From Rhodopseudomonas palustris (GTDB lineage Bacteria; Pseudomonadota; Alphaproteobacteria; Rhizobiales; Xanthobacteraceae): a stretch of 64,000 nucleotides of DNA. The position numbers and the translations under genes are program-made. The stretch is taken from contig NZ_CP019966.1 in assembly GCF_003031265.1 (NCBI RefSeq), positions 2,418,001-2,482,000 of the forward strand, given 5' to 3'. Under the pieces are notes generated by a model. The model was given only the letters and a program-made list of their open reading frames with translations, did not search any database and was not told where the DNA came from. Shown here piece by piece: positions 1 through 9,504 of the stretch; position 1 is the stretch's first letter, and each line of letters starts with the position of its first letter.

Positions 1-1143
<1,143 letters not shown>

Positions 1144-1156
1144 GACCTCCAAAGGC

Positions 1157-1471
1157 TCAGGCGGCCTTCTTCTTGGCGCCGGCGTCGGTGATGACGCCCA
1201 TAATGTCGCTTTCCTTCATGATCAGCAGCTCTTTGCCGTCGATCTTGACCTCGGTGCCGCTCCACTTGCCGAACAGCACGCGGTCACCGACCTTGAGGTC
1301 GATCGGGATCAGCTTGCCGGCTTCGTCGCGGCCACCCGGGCCGACGGCGACGACTTCGCCCTGCGAGGGCTTTTCCTTGGCCGTGTCAGGAATGATGATA
1401 CCGCCGGCGGTCTTCTCTTCGGCGTCGATGCGCTTGACCACGACGCGGTCGTGAAGCGGACGGAAGTTCAT
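1157..1471 (-). CDS. groES: GroES co-chaperonin (10 kDa)
   Basis: GroES is the heptameric lid of the GroEL chamber. The 104-residue product begins [20 protein letters not shown] and carries the mobile-loop segment [19 protein letters not shown] near residues 19-37, then [19 protein letters not shown] and a C-terminus in GAKKKAA. The frame is open further upstream, but the ATG at 1469-1471 is preceded by a good AGGAGG Shine-Dalgarno and gives the family's exact N-terminus. It is the first gene of the groESL operon. CIRCE-like boxes and a possible heat-shock promoter lie directly upstream. Confidence 0.98.
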   Translation of the reverse strand: MNFRPLHDRVVVKRIDAEEKTAGGIIIPDTAKEKPSQGEVVAVGPGGRDEAGKLIPIDLKVGDRVLFGKWSGTEVKIDGKELLIMKESDIMGVITDAGAKKKAA

Positions 1472-1515
1472 GCAAGTCCTCCTAAGTTTCTGAACTTGTT
1501 TCAGAAATCGAAATA

Positions 1516-1542
1516 TTGGCAGTCGCGGACATTGAGTGCCAG
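1516..1542 (-). promoter_or_regulatory. CIRCE-like operator (proximal), HrcA target
   Basis: The plus strand reads TTGGCAGTC, nine bases, then GAGTGCCAG. The CIRCE consensus is TTAGCACTC-N9-GAGTGCTAA. Arm length and spacer are exact and most arm positions fit. It lies 45 bp upstream of the groES start, just downstream of the candidate promoter, the usual place for an HrcA repressor site. Confidence 0.8.
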
Positions 1543-1557
1543 CGCGACACGGACGAG

Positions 1558-1584
1558 ATAGTCGAGGGTTTTTCGGGAGACAAG
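1558..1584 (-). promoter_or_regulatory. Candidate groESL promoter (RpoH or sigma-70 type)
   Basis: On the minus strand CTTG (1584-1581) is followed after 19 bases by CTAT (1561-1558), close to the alphaproteobacterial RpoH pattern CTTG-N17-18-CYTATNT. The same bases can be read as TTGTCT with a TATCTC -10 box. Transcription would begin just before the proximal CIRCE. The match is modest, and the sigma factor cannot be decided from the sequence. Confidence 0.4.
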
Positions 1585-1601
1585 GGCTGCGCGCGAAATT
1601 T

Positions 1602-1628
1602 TTAGCACTCGCGCGGAACATCTGCCAA
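1602..1628 (-). promoter_or_regulatory. Half-conserved CIRCE-like box (middle)
   Basis: The left arm TTAGCACTC matches the CIRCE consensus at all nine positions. After a nine-base spacer the right arm reads ATCTGCCAA, keeping only five of nine consensus positions. It may be a decayed or weak HrcA site. Confidence 0.45.
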
Positions 1629-1692
1629 ACACCGTGAACGACGATGCGGCGACAATCAAGTCCCGACTATCCCGTGGCCCTTGGCGTCTCTG

Positions 1693-1719
1693 TTAGCACT
1701 TGTATTAAGTCGCTGCTAA
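1693..1719. promoter_or_regulatory. CIRCE-like operator (distal)
   Basis: TTAGCACTT (eight of nine consensus) and CGCTGCTAA (six of nine) are separated by exactly nine bases. The site lies in the divergent groES/usg region, 222 bp upstream of groES and 196 bp upstream of usg. It could serve a second groES promoter or repress leftward or rightward transcription. Confidence 0.55.
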
Positions 1720-1914
1720 GGCTGCATTTTTCCGCATTTGCCGTCGATTTTTGACTTGAGATGCCCAGTCCAGATGCGTCACATTTTCAGGTGCGCGGGA
1801 TGGGCAAGTGAAGACCGGAGCCCAGCACCGCGGGGACAGCAGACGGAAGGACGGCATTCCCAGGCAATCCCGGTCGCGAACTGTTGCGGAATGCTGGTTC
1901 GGAAAGGAGGATTT

Positions 1915-2199
1915 ATGGTCGAACGAGGTGCAGTTTCTGAAGACTTCAGGAAGCAGGTGCTCGGCTACGGTCTGACGACCGCCGAAATTCTCTATCGCCG
2001 CCCCGACCGGCAATGGCTGCTGCAGAGCTACACGTGGCAGGACTACGACCTGGCGCCCGATTTCCCCGCCCTGAACGACTTTCTCAGTTTTTGGAAAGCG
2101 AAGCTCGAAGGGCCGCTGTTCGCCGTCACCGTCGCGCATTCCAAGCTGATCAAGCCGGCCGAGCTGCGCGCCGTCGACGGTGTCTTCAGACTGCACTGA
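1915..2199 (+). CDS. usg: Usg family protein
   Basis: A 94-residue protein of the Usg family, small alphaproteobacterial proteins of unknown biochemical role first noted beside tryptophan biosynthesis genes in Caulobacter. The diagnostic core is GYGLTTAEILYRRPDR (near residues 17-32), LLQSYTWQDYDLAPDFP (about 35-51) and KAKLEGPLFAVTVAHS. The frame is open upstream, but the ATG at 1915 follows AAAGGAGG by four bases, and the family starts just before this core. It is divergent from groESL and stands alone, with no trp gene in view. Family assignment is confident; function is unknown. Confidence 0.85.
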   Translation: MVERGAVSEDFRKQVLGYGLTTAEILYRRPDRQWLLQSYTWQDYDLAPDFPALNDFLSFWKAKLEGPLFAVTVAHSKLIKPAELRAVDGVFRLH

Positions 2200-2403
2200 C
2201 TTCGTTATTGCCGGTCGGCGGTCCCTTCGTCGGCCGGCAGCGGATAGGGCGACCATTGCCGCGCGCCGCGGTCGTAGCGGCAGGATGAGCAGGGATCAAT
2301 TGCGACAGTCATAGCGATACGGCGACGGCGCTGTTTCCACAGCGGCCGAGAGTAGTTGTGCCTATGTTGGTGAGCGTCGAAAAACTGATCGCAGTGCGCA
2401 AGA

Positions 2404-3654
2404 CTACGTCATTAGCCCTACCACTGCACCCATCAGGCAAGTGGTCAGTGTGCCGGACACGATCGACCGCAGGCCGAGGGCTGCGATCTCTTCGCGGCGC
2501 TCGGGGGCCATTGCGGTGAGGCCGCCCAGCATGATGCCAAGGCTGCCGAAATTGGCGAAGCCGCACATCGCGTACAGCATGATCAGCTTCGAGCGCGGGT
2601 CGAGCGCATCGGGCGGCAGCTTTGCCAGCTCGACATAAGCGATCAGCTCGTTGAGGACGGTCTTGATCCCCATCAGCGAACCGGCGGTGACCGCCTGATC
2701 CCATGGCAGGCCGAGCAGCCAGCACACCGGCGCCATCAGATAGCCGAGCAGCCGCTGCAGCGTGATCGCCTCGCCGCCGACATGCGGCAGCAGGCCAAGC
2801 ACGGCGTTACCGAGATACACCAGCGCCACCAGCACGATCAGCATCGCGATGATGTTGAGCAGCAGCTCTAGGCCGGCCGCGGTGCCCTTGACGATCGCAT
2901 CCATGCTGCTGACAGCGATCTGGCCGGGGTCGGCGAGTTCGCCGCCGGTGGCGCGCGCTTCGGTCTCCGGCACCATGATCAGGCTGACCAGAATCGCGGC
3001 CGGCGCGCCGAGCACCGAGGCGATGACGAAGTGCGCGGCGGCGTCGGGCAGCACCGGCGCCAGCAGCGTGGCGTATAGCACCAGCACGGTGCCGGCGATG
3101 CCGGCCATGCCGCCGGTCATCACCAGAAACAGTTCGCTGCGGGTGAGCTGCGCCAGATAGGGGCGGATGAACAGCGGCGCTTCGACCATGCCCAGAAACA
3201 CATTGGCGGCGGTCGATAGCCCGACCGCACCGCCGACGCCGAGCGTGCGCTTGAGTAGCCAGGCCATGCCCCGCACCACCGGCGGCAGGATCCGCCAGTA
3301 GAACAACAGCGTGGTCAGCACGCTCATCACCAGCACCACCGGCAGCGCCTGAAACGCGAGGATGAAATCGGCCCCCGGCGCCTTGATGTCGAACGGCGCC
3401 GGCGCGCCGCCGAGGTAGCCGAACGCGAATGAGGTGCCGGCCCGGCTCGCCGCCGAGATGACGCCGACTGCATCGTTGATCGCCCCGAACGCCCGAGCGG
3501 CGCCGGGCAGCTTCAGCATCGCCACCGCGGTCAAAAGCGTGATGCCGAGCCCGATGGCGACTTGCCGCACCGACACGCGGTCGCGATTCTCGCCGAATGC
3601 CCACGCGAGCATCAGCAGCGCGAATACGCCGAATCCGGATTGCAGTTGAAGCAT
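2404..3654 (-). CDS. Concentrative nucleoside transporter (CNT/NupC family)
   Basis: A 416-residue polytopic inner-membrane protein, the usual CNT length. It should import nucleosides by H+ or Na+ symport. Diagnostic stretches are GYLGGAPAPFDIK near residue 80, the core VGLSTAANVFLGMVEAPLF (about 143-161), which includes the EAPL nucleoside-binding motif, MTGGMAGIAGTVL, and the C-terminal MCGFANFGSLGIMLGG near residue 363. It is transcribed away from the RuBisCO-like/cupin pair across a 180-bp divergent region. Given those neighbours, uptake of methylthioadenosine or another nucleoside that feeds their pathway is plausible. That substrate is inference. Confidence 0.92.
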   Translation of the reverse strand: MLQLQSGFGVFALLMLAWAFGENRDRVSVRQVAIGLGITLLTAVAMLKLPGAARAFGAINDAVGVISAASRAGTSFAFGYLGGAPAPFDIKAPGADFILAFQALPVVLVMSVLTTLLFYWRILPPVVRGMAWLLKRTLGVGGAVGLSTAANVFLGMVEAPLFIRPYLAQLTRSELFLVMTGGMAGIAGTVLVLYATLLAPVLPDAAAHFVIASVLGAPAAILVSLIMVPETEARATGGELADPGQIAVSSMDAIVKGTAAGLELLLNIIAMLIVLVALVYLGNAVLGLLPHVGGEAITLQRLLGYLMAPVCWLLGLPWDQAVTAGSLMGIKTVLNELIAYVELAKLPPDALDPRSKLIMLYAMCGFANFGSLGIMLGGLTAMAPERREEIAALGLRSIVSGTLTTCLMGAVVGLMT

Positions 3655-3834
3655 GTCGTCCCCCGAGCCGAAGCCGATGGGTAGGCCAGGGCAGGGCGCG
3701 CTGGCAAGTCGACTAAAGCGCGGGCCGCTGGGGCGCGGCCGTCATCGCGGCTTCGTCGTGGGCGGCGACAGTGCGGCCGAACGGGGTGTGCTAGACAGGG
3801 CCGACACCTCGGACTTCCGGATATCGGATTGAAC

Positions 3835-4935
3835 ATGAGCGAGCGGATTATCGTCACCTATCAGGTCGCTTCGGCACCGGGGGAGATCGCTGCTCGGGCC
3901 GAGGCGCTGGCGATCGAGCAGAGCGTCGAGTGTCCGCTGGCGGCGGTGACGGAGCGGCGGATCCGGGACGAGATCGTCGGCCGGGTTGAGGCGATCAGGC
4001 CGATCGGCGAGGCTCGCTTTTCGGTGCAGGTCAGCCTGGCGAGCGCGACGGCGCCGGCCGAGGCCGGACAGCTGCTCAACATGCTGTTCGGCAACAGTTC
4101 GATCCAGCCCGACGTGACGCTGGCCGATGTCGAATTGCCGCCGGCCTATCCGGCTGCCTTCGGCGGGCCGAGGCTCGGCATCGCCGGTCTTCGCGCCAAG
4201 CTCGGTGCGCCGCGGCGGGCGCTGACCGCGTCGGCGCTGAAGCCGCAGGGGCTGGCGCCGGAGGCGCTGGCGGGGCTCGCGCACCGGCTGGCGCTCGGCG
4301 GTGTCGATCTGATCAAGGACGACCACGGCATCGCCGATCAGGCGTTCAGTCCGTTCTCGGCACGGGTGCCGGCGGTGGCTCGCGCGGTGCGCGAGGCCTG
4401 CGATTCTCGGGGCGCGGCGACGCTGTACGCGCCGCATGTCTCCGGTTCGCTCGACGACATGCGGCGGCAGCTCGACCTTGTCCGCCGCGAAGGCCTGTCC
4501 GCGGTGATGCTGATGCCGATGATTGTTGGGCTGGCCAACTTCCACCTGATTGCCAAAGAGGCGGAAGGGTTGGTCATGCTGGCGCATCCGTCGCTGGCCG
4601 GTGCGCAGCGGATCGCGCCCGATCTGCTGCTGGGCAAACTGTTCAGGTTGCTTGGGGCGGATGCGACGATCTTCCCGCATCACGGCGGCCGGTTCGCCTA
4701 CACGCCGGAGACCTGTAGCGCGCTGGCGGATGCGGCGCGGCGCGACTGGTACGATCTGAAGCCGTGCCTCCCGGTTCCGGCCGGCGGTATCGCAATTGAT
4801 CGCATCCAAGACCTGCTGGCATTCTACGGCTCCGACGTAATGCTACTGATCGGCGGCAGCCTGCTGGCGACAGGCGAGCAACTGACCGAGCAGGCGGCGC
4901 GGTTCACCGCGGAGGTGGCAAGCCATGGCCAATGA
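3835..4935 (+). CDS. RuBisCO-like protein (form IV, DeepYkr-like)
   Basis: A 366-residue homologue of the RuBisCO large subunit. The lysine-aspartate motif region reads GGVDLIKDDHGIAD, where true RuBisCO has KDDEN, so the metal-binding glutamate is a histidine. The loop that normally carries TKPKPKLG reads SALKPQGLAPE, and the C-terminal phosphate site keeps IGGSLL. It is therefore not a CO2-fixing enzyme. Rhodospirillum rubrum and R. palustris relatives isomerise 5-methylthioribulose-1-phosphate. The next gene, a cupin overlapping by 11 bp, matches that pathway. A TTG lies six bases upstream; the ATG at 3835 (MSERIIV) is the likelier start. Class assignment is strong; the exact reaction is inferred from family and context. 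Confidence 0.9.
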   Translation: MSERIIVTYQVASAPGEIAARAEALAIEQSVECPLAAVTERRIRDEIVGRVEAIRPIGEARFSVQVSLASATAPAEAGQLLNMLFGNSSIQPDVTLADVELPPAYPAAFGGPRLGIAGLRAKLGAPRRALTASALKPQGLAPEALAGLAHRLALGGVDLIKDDHGIADQAFSPFSARVPAVARAVREACDSRGAATLYAPHVSGSLDDMRRQLDLVRREGLSAVMLMPMIVGLANFHLIAKEAEGLVMLAHPSLAGAQRIAPDLLLGKLFRLLGADATIFPHHGGRFAYTPETCSALADAARRDWYDLKPCLPVPAGGIAIDRIQDLLAFYGSDVMLLIGGSLLATGEQLTEQAARFTAEVASHGQ

Positions 4936-5422
4936 CAATTCAGCAGCGCCAAATCCGGCGGCGGGCGAACGAGTTGGTGTCCGCGAGCAGACTGCCCCGG
5001 GCCGCTGGGATGGTGTCGCGGTGACGCCGTACAAGCAGACCGCCGAGGCGCCGTTCCAGGACATCTCGCGGCAGCTTCTATTCTCGGATCCGAATCTCGC
5101 CTGCGAGTGGCGCTATTTCGAGGTCGACGAGGGCGGTTATTCGACGCTGGAGCGTCACGGCCATGTGCATGCGGTGATGATCCATCGCGGTCGCGGGCAG
5201 TGCCTGGTCGGCGACACGATCAGCGATGTCGGGCAGGGCGATTTGGTATTCATCCCGCCGATGACCTGGCATCAGTTTCGTGCCAATCGCGGCGACTGCC
5301 TCGGTTTTCTCTGCGTCGTCAATGTCACGCGTGACCGGCCGCAATTGCCGACGGCGGACGATGTTGCGAAGCTGCGTAAGAACAAGCGTATCGCCGACTT
5401 CATTCGCATCGGCGGGGAGTAG
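4925..5422 (+). CDS. Cupin, probable methylthioxylulose-phosphate methylsulfurylase
   Basis: A 165-residue single-domain cupin. Motif 1 reads ERHGHVHAVMIHRGRGQCLVG (near 76-96), with the metal-ligand histidines in HGHVH, and motif 2 reads GDLVFIPPMTWHQFRAN (about 104-120), with another histidine. The start overlaps the end of the RuBisCO-like gene (ATGGCCAATGA), so the two are translationally coupled. In Rhodospirillum rubrum the partner cupin of a DeepYkr RuBisCO-like protein removes methanethiol from 1-methylthioxylulose-5-phosphate to give deoxyxylulose-5-phosphate for isoprenoids. The same role is inferred here. The first 35 or so residues are low-complexity and not conserved. Confidence 0.8.
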   Translation: MANDNSAAPNPAAGERVGVREQTAPGRWDGVAVTPYKQTAEAPFQDISRQLLFSDPNLACEWRYFEVDEGGYSTLERHGHVHAVMIHRGRGQCLVGDTISDVGQGDLVFIPPMTWHQFRANRGDCLGFLCVVNVTRDRPQLPTADDVAKLRKNKRIADFIRIGGE

Positions 5423-5429
5423 CTGCACG

Positions 5430-5849
5430 TCAGCGTGGCGCGATCTCGACCGTGACGGTGTGCCGCTGCGCCGGAGCCTGGTTCTCCCAGTCGCGCAAGT
5501 AATCGAATACCGCGGTGGCGGTGCCGTCCTTGCGAGCGATGATGCGGAATGACCGGGTGCCGGGGACGCCGACCATCGGCTGGTGCACGACATCGCCGCC
5601 GCCCTGGCGGTAACCGGCATCGGAAATCTCGATCAGGTCGAGATTGCGGCTCGCTTTGGTGTCGAGATGCCAGCGATAGCCGGTCGACGGATTCTCTTTC
5701 AGGCTGAACGTGGCTTCGCCGCTGACCGCGAGGCGCAATGTCTCGGCGGTGTCGTCGGCTCGCGGTGGCGCGACACCCGCAACCAGCGCTATGCCGGCCA
5801 GCATGCCGAGCAGTCCCAGTCGTCGGAAGGTCGTGAACGAAGTCCGCAT
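5430..5849 (-). CDS. Secreted chagasin-family (I42) cysteine protease inhibitor
   Basis: A 139-residue protein with an N-terminal hydrophobic signal segment (LGLLGMLAGIALVAGVAPPRA, about 11-31) followed by an inhibitor I42 domain. Loop motif NPSTGYRW lies near residues 53-60, a glycine-rich stretch (GYRQGGG) in the middle, and a YLRDWE segment stands where chagasins carry RPW. Family members block papain-like cysteine proteases; the target here is unknown. The start is the ATG directly before the signal sequence. It converges with the cupin gene with only 7 bp between them. Confidence 0.8.
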   Translation of the reverse strand: MRTSFTTFRRLGLLGMLAGIALVAGVAPPRADDTAETLRLAVSGEATFSLKENPSTGYRWHLDTKASRNLDLIEISDAGYRQGGGDVVHQPMVGVPGTRSFRIIARKDGTATAVFDYLRDWENQAPAQRHTVTVEIAPR

Positions 5850-5872
5850 ATTAGCCCCCGGAAAGACGCGGC

Positions 5873-6625
5873 TCAGCCGCGTCCGACGAATGGCATCTTG
5901 GTCGCCATCACCGTCATGAACAGGACGTTGGCGTCGAGCGGCAGGCCCGCCATGTAGGCCACCGCATCGCCAACCGCCTTCGCATCCATCCGCGGCTCGG
6001 CGATGGTGCGGCCGTCGGGCTGCAGCACGCCTTGCACCATGCGATCGGTCATCGGCGTGGCGGCGTTGCCGATGTCGATCTGGCCGACCGCGATGTCGTA
6101 GGCGCGGCCGTCGAGATTGCTCGCCTTGGTGAGGCCGCTGATCGCGTGCTTGGTGGCGGTGTAGGCGGCCGAGAACGGCCGCGGCGCGTGAGCCGAGATC
6201 GAGCCGTTGTTGATGATGCGGCCGCCGCGCGGGGTCTGATCCTTCATAATCCGGAACGCGTGCTGGGTGCACAGGAACGGCGCGGTGAGGTTGGTCGTCA
6301 CCACCGCCTGCCACTGCTCCAGCGGCAGATCTTCGAACGGCACCGGCGGGGCGCCGATGCCGGCGTTGTTGAACAGCACGTCGAGACGGCCGTAGCGCCC
6401 CACGATGGTGTCGAACAGCGCGGCGATCGATGCCGGATCGGCCATGTCGGCGACAACGGGAAGGCTCTCACCGAACTCGGCGCCGAGCTTCTGGGTCTCC
6501 TGCAGCAGCTCCAGCCGACGCCCGGCCAGCACCACGGTGAATCCGGCCTGCATCAGCGCCAGCGCCGCGGCACGGCCGACACCGGTGCCTGCACCGGTGA
6601 CGAGGGCGATCTTGGTGGTGGGCAT
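5873..6625 (-). CDS. Short-chain dehydrogenase/reductase
   Basis: A 250-residue classical SDR. It shows the cofactor motif TGAGTGVG at residues 10-17, the structural motif NNAGIG near 90, and the catalytic tetrad region with serine in NNGSISA and YTATK further on. The arginine pair in LAGRRLELL after strand two suggests NADP(H) preference. The frame extends 25 codons upstream, but the ATG at 6623-6625 ([13 protein letters not shown]) places the Rossmann fold at the N-terminus as expected. Its substrate cannot be inferred from the neighbours. The inhibitor gene downstream may be co-transcribed. Confidence 0.88.
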   Translation of the reverse strand: MPTTKIALVTGAGTGVGRAAALALMQAGFTVVLAGRRLELLQETQKLGAEFGESLPVVADMADPASIAALFDTIVGRYGRLDVLFNNAGIGAPPVPFEDLPLEQWQAVVTTNLTAPFLCTQHAFRIMKDQTPRGGRIINNGSISAHAPRPFSAAYTATKHAISGLTKASNLDGRAYDIAVGQIDIGNAATPMTDRMVQGVLQPDGRTIAEPRMDAKAVGDAVAYMAGLPLDANVLFMTVMATKMPFVGRG

Positions 6626-6706
6626 TGGCGTCTTTCCCGATGTTGTTTCTTGTTGGATGGCGCCGCGATCGTAGACGTTGGCTGCTCGGGCAACAAGCAA
6701 ATCGGA

Positions 6707-7867
6707 TTATCGATCGGCAGCAGCTTGGCTCGCCGGCCTTTTATCCAAGAATCGTTTGGCCCTCGACAGCCCGCTCTGCATCCGCCCTCGATAGGTCTGC
6801 AGCGTGTGCCAAGCGCGGTCCGATCGCAGCGCCGCCTCGCCGAGAAGAGTCCGCCCGGCGACAAACGACGCCAAGGTCACCTGCTGATTGGCAAACCGAT
6901 ATTTGTAATCCTCGTCGCCACAGAGAAAGTCGATCGTCGTGGCGCCGTGATCGATCGACCAACGGATGTAGTCGAACAGCAGGATATAGCCGGGCGAGCT
7001 GCGATCGAAGGCGGCGTCGTACGTCGTGACGTAAGCCATCATCGTATCGTGCTGCATCAGATTGATCGTCATGGCGACGATCACTCCGTCTCGCTCAAGC
7101 ACGAACACCCGAAGCAGTCCTTTGTCGGCGAGCACTTGCGCAAGCGTTTCCAGCATCGGCGAGCCCTCATCGAACAGCGGCGCCACCAGACCGTTCCGCT
7201 CGCACCAGGCACGTTTCAGGTCGGCACAGCGCCGCACTGCAGGGCCAATCGGCTCCTCGGGCGACAGCAGGCGGAATTCGACTTTTGCACCTTCCGACAG
7301 GCTTTTCAGCGAGCGGCGATAGTTTCGACGCGCATTTCCGGACTGCGCATCGAACCACGCCTGACTGCTGGCCCATGGGCCGACGACGCGGAGACTGGTG
7401 GCTTGCCGGTAGTGCGGGCGCAGCGCGCTGCGATATCCAGCTTTATCGTTGGCGAGTGTCCTCACCGCTGCTGTTGGCAGGAGATGGCCGAGGTAAACAG
7501 CATCGAAGCCGCCGTGCGCGTGGCTGTAGTCCCACATCCGTTCGAGCACCGACGGGTCGGCGGTTGGGTGCAGAAGTGCATCGCAGTAGTCGGAATAGTC
7601 CTTGGCAGCCCATTCGAGGACGCGGACGCCATGCTGGCGACAGATCGCAAGCGGCAGGACGGCCTCTAGAGTGTCGCCGCGCCACGCAAGGACGATAAAC
7701 AGGTTCCGCCGTTCCCGATCGGGAAGCGCACGCCACCAGGCCGCGATCCAAGCATGGCTCTGAAACACGACGGCGCCGGTGTGGTCCCACAGCGCCTCCC
7801 AGGCAGGGCCGATTTCCTGCAGGCGTTCGCCCGTCTGCACGATTTCCAGCCGTTCGCCGTTGATCAT
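6707..7867 (-). CDS. GNAT-fold protein of the CelD/BcsL (acetyltransferase-6) family
   Basis: A 386-residue protein with the CelD/BcsL architecture: an N-terminal half beginning LEIVQTGERLQEIGPAWEALW with VVFQSHAWIAAWWRAL, and a C-terminal GNAT-like domain containing NARRNYRRSLKSL, GVIVAMTINLM, YDAAFDRSSPGYILLFDYIRW and IDFLCGDEDYKYRF. Relatives sit in cellulose or exopolysaccharide clusters and are presumed to acylate sugars or lipid-linked intermediates. No such cluster is present here. A TTG 19 codons upstream is also in frame; the ATG at 7865-7867 was chosen because GAGAG lies about 10 bases ahead. The role is unknown. Confidence 0.75.
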   Translation of the reverse strand: MINGERLEIVQTGERLQEIGPAWEALWDHTGAVVFQSHAWIAAWWRALPDRERRNLFIVLAWRGDTLEAVLPLAICRQHGVRVLEWAAKDYSDYCDALLHPTADPSVLERMWDYSHAHGGFDAVYLGHLLPTAAVRTLANDKAGYRSALRPHYRQATSLRVVGPWASSQAWFDAQSGNARRNYRRSLKSLSEGAKVEFRLLSPEEPIGPAVRRCADLKRAWCERNGLVAPLFDEGSPMLETLAQVLADKGLLRVFVLERDGVIVAMTINLMQHDTMMAYVTTYDAAFDRSSPGYILLFDYIRWSIDHGATTIDFLCGDEDYKYRFANQQVTLASFVAGRTLLGEAALRSDRAWHTLQTYRGRMQSGLSRAKRFLDKRPASQAAADR

Positions 7868-8122
7868 TCTCACGTCTCTCAAGGTGGTGTCGCAACTCAG
7901 TATGTTTGTGATGTCGGTCGACAACCTATCATTGAGGGAAGTCGGATTGAAAACGCCGGACGATACGAATGGAAAGGAGAGTTAATCGGGGCGGAATGTC
8001 TTGTTGACCGTTCCAAGGATGCGCATTCGCGAGCTGTACGGAACGACGGCTATGCTCGGTCTCGATCGACCTGCATCCCGTTTCGACCGCCGTTGCTCCT
8101 TAGTATCAAAAAGACTCGCGAT

Positions 8123-8635
8123 TCATCCGAGTTTGGCCGGGCGGCCCATGTAGCGTGCGTCGGCGCCGTAGCTGGCGAGCTTTTGGGAGAGCTCTTTGCT
8201 GTCGATTGGCTCGAAGCCCAGTCGCTGCCAAAACCGAACGGTGCCGCCAACGGCGACCAGCGTGATGTTGTCCGCAGTCTCGACGGCATGCTGTTCCAGC
8301 GTTGAGAGAATGGTTGCGGCCGCGCCGCCGCCACGCGCTTCGGGAAGCAGGGCGATGTCGTGCAGATAATAGGTCGAGGCTGGCTGGGGGATGAGGCCGA
8401 GTAGCGCATTGAGCGCCGGCGGCTGTTTAAAGTGCCACGGGTGGCTGATCAGATAGCCGCCGAGGCCGCTTGCGGTTTCGAGCACGAAGCAGCCGCCTGG
8501 ATGCAGCGCCAGCCGCTCGGCAAACACCGCTGCATCTTCAGGATAGGCCGCATGCACCACCGCGGCGATCGCGTTGACGGCGGACAGATCGGCGGGCGTC
8601 ATGCGGCGCCAGGTCGCAGTCTTGACGGTCATCAT
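8123..8635 (-). CDS. GNAT family N-acetyltransferase
   Basis: A 170-residue single GNAT domain. The acetyl-CoA pyrophosphate loop is in LPEARGGGAAATIL near residues 97-110, preceded by the strand YYLHDIAL and followed by the C-terminal VRFWQRLGFEPI typical of the fold. It ends about 15 bp upstream of where the Anbu gene ends on the same strand, so the two may share a transcript. Substrate unknown. Confidence 0.85.
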   Translation of the reverse strand: MMTVKTATWRRMTPADLSAVNAIAAVVHAAYPEDAAVFAERLALHPGGCFVLETASGLGGYLISHPWHFKQPPALNALLGLIPQPASTYYLHDIALLPEARGGGAAATILSTLEQHAVETADNITLVAVGGTVRFWQRLGFEPIDSKELSQKLASYGADARYMGRPAKLG

Positions 8636-8650
8636 CTCGCGCCCGATGCC

Positions 8651-9397
8651 TCACGCCTGGTCCTTATAGGGCGGGCGCGGGATGTTTTTGTGGGCGGCGC
8701 GAAGGGCGGCGGACCAGCGCGAGCGGAGGTCGTGGAAGTAGGGCTCGCCCGCCTCGATGCGGTGGTTGAGATCGGCATCGCAGACATCGGTGCGCACCAC
8801 CAGCACGTCGATCGGTAGCCCGACGCCGAGATTGGAGCGCATCGTCGAATCCATCGAGATCAGGCTGGTCTTCAGCGCCTCGTACAGTTCGACGTCGTAA
8901 GTAATCGCGCGATCGAGCACCGGCTTGCCGTATTTGTGCTCGCCGATCTGCAAATACGGCGTGTCGATGGTGCATTCGATGAAATTGCCGGCCGGGTAGA
9001 TCATGAACAGGCGCATCCGCTCGCCCTTGATCTGGCCGCCGAACAGGAACGACACTTCGTAGTTGATGTCTTCCGCCTTGAGCGCCTGCGCCTCGGTGGC
9101 GTTGACGTGCCGGATCGCGCGGCCGATCAGCTGCGCCGCCTGAAACATGCTGGAGGCGCTGATCAGAGTCTCGCGCTCGCCGGTCTCGGCGTTCTCCAGG
9201 CCCTCGGTGAGGGTCGACAGCACCGACTGGCTGATCGACAGATTGCCGGCGCTCGCCACCGCCATGATGCGGTCGCCCGGCTTGCTGAAGACGTGCAGCT
9301 TGCGGAAGGTCGAGATGTTGTCGAGCCCGGCATTGGTGCGGGTGTCGGCCACCATCACCAGGCCTTCACGCACCAGAACTCCACAGCAATAGGTCAT
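8651..9397 (-). CDS. Anbu, bacterial proteasome-like peptidase
   Basis: A 248-residue Ntn-hydrolase of the Anbu (ancestral beta subunit, HslV-like) family. The ATG at 9397 was chosen because it leaves Thr2, the candidate nucleophile, directly after Met (MTYCCGVLVREGLVMVADTRTNAG), the family norm, and GAGGA stands just upstream. A GTG five codons earlier would bury the threonine. Other hallmarks are VASAGNLSISQSVL near 48-61 and ISMDSTMRSNLGVG near 177. It is the last gene of a four-gene operon with a transglutaminase-like protein, an alpha-E protein and an ATP-grasp protein, the set repeatedly found with Anbu. A peptide tagging or turnover role is proposed in the literature but unproven. Confidence 0.92.
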   Translation of the reverse strand: MTYCCGVLVREGLVMVADTRTNAGLDNISTFRKLHVFSKPGDRIMAVASAGNLSISQSVLSTLTEGLENAETGERETLISASSMFQAAQLIGRAIRHVNATEAQALKAEDINYEVSFLFGGQIKGERMRLFMIYPAGNFIECTIDTPYLQIGEHKYGKPVLDRAITYDVELYEALKTSLISMDSTMRSNLGVGLPIDVLVVRTDVCDADLNHRIEAGEPYFHDLRSRWSAALRAAHKNIPRPPYKDQA

Positions 9398-9504
9398 CTC
9401 GTCCTCGAACACCGGTCTGAAGGAAAGCGCGGCCGCGCAGAAGGCGGCCGGCTGCGGGACACTAGCCCATCCGCGCCGGCGGTCCAGCCCCCGAAGGGCG
9501 TAAG

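Noticed and set aside
3835..4935. A CO2-fixing RuBisCO
   Set aside because: The metal-ligand glutamate is His in KDDH and the TKPKPK loop is altered, so it is a RuBisCO-like protein.
6032..7669. A 545-codon open frame on the plus strand
   Set aside because: It lies opposite an SDR and a GNAT-fold gene with clear motifs; its product is low-complexity His/Arg-rich and resembles nothing. Antisense open frames are common in GC-rich DNA.
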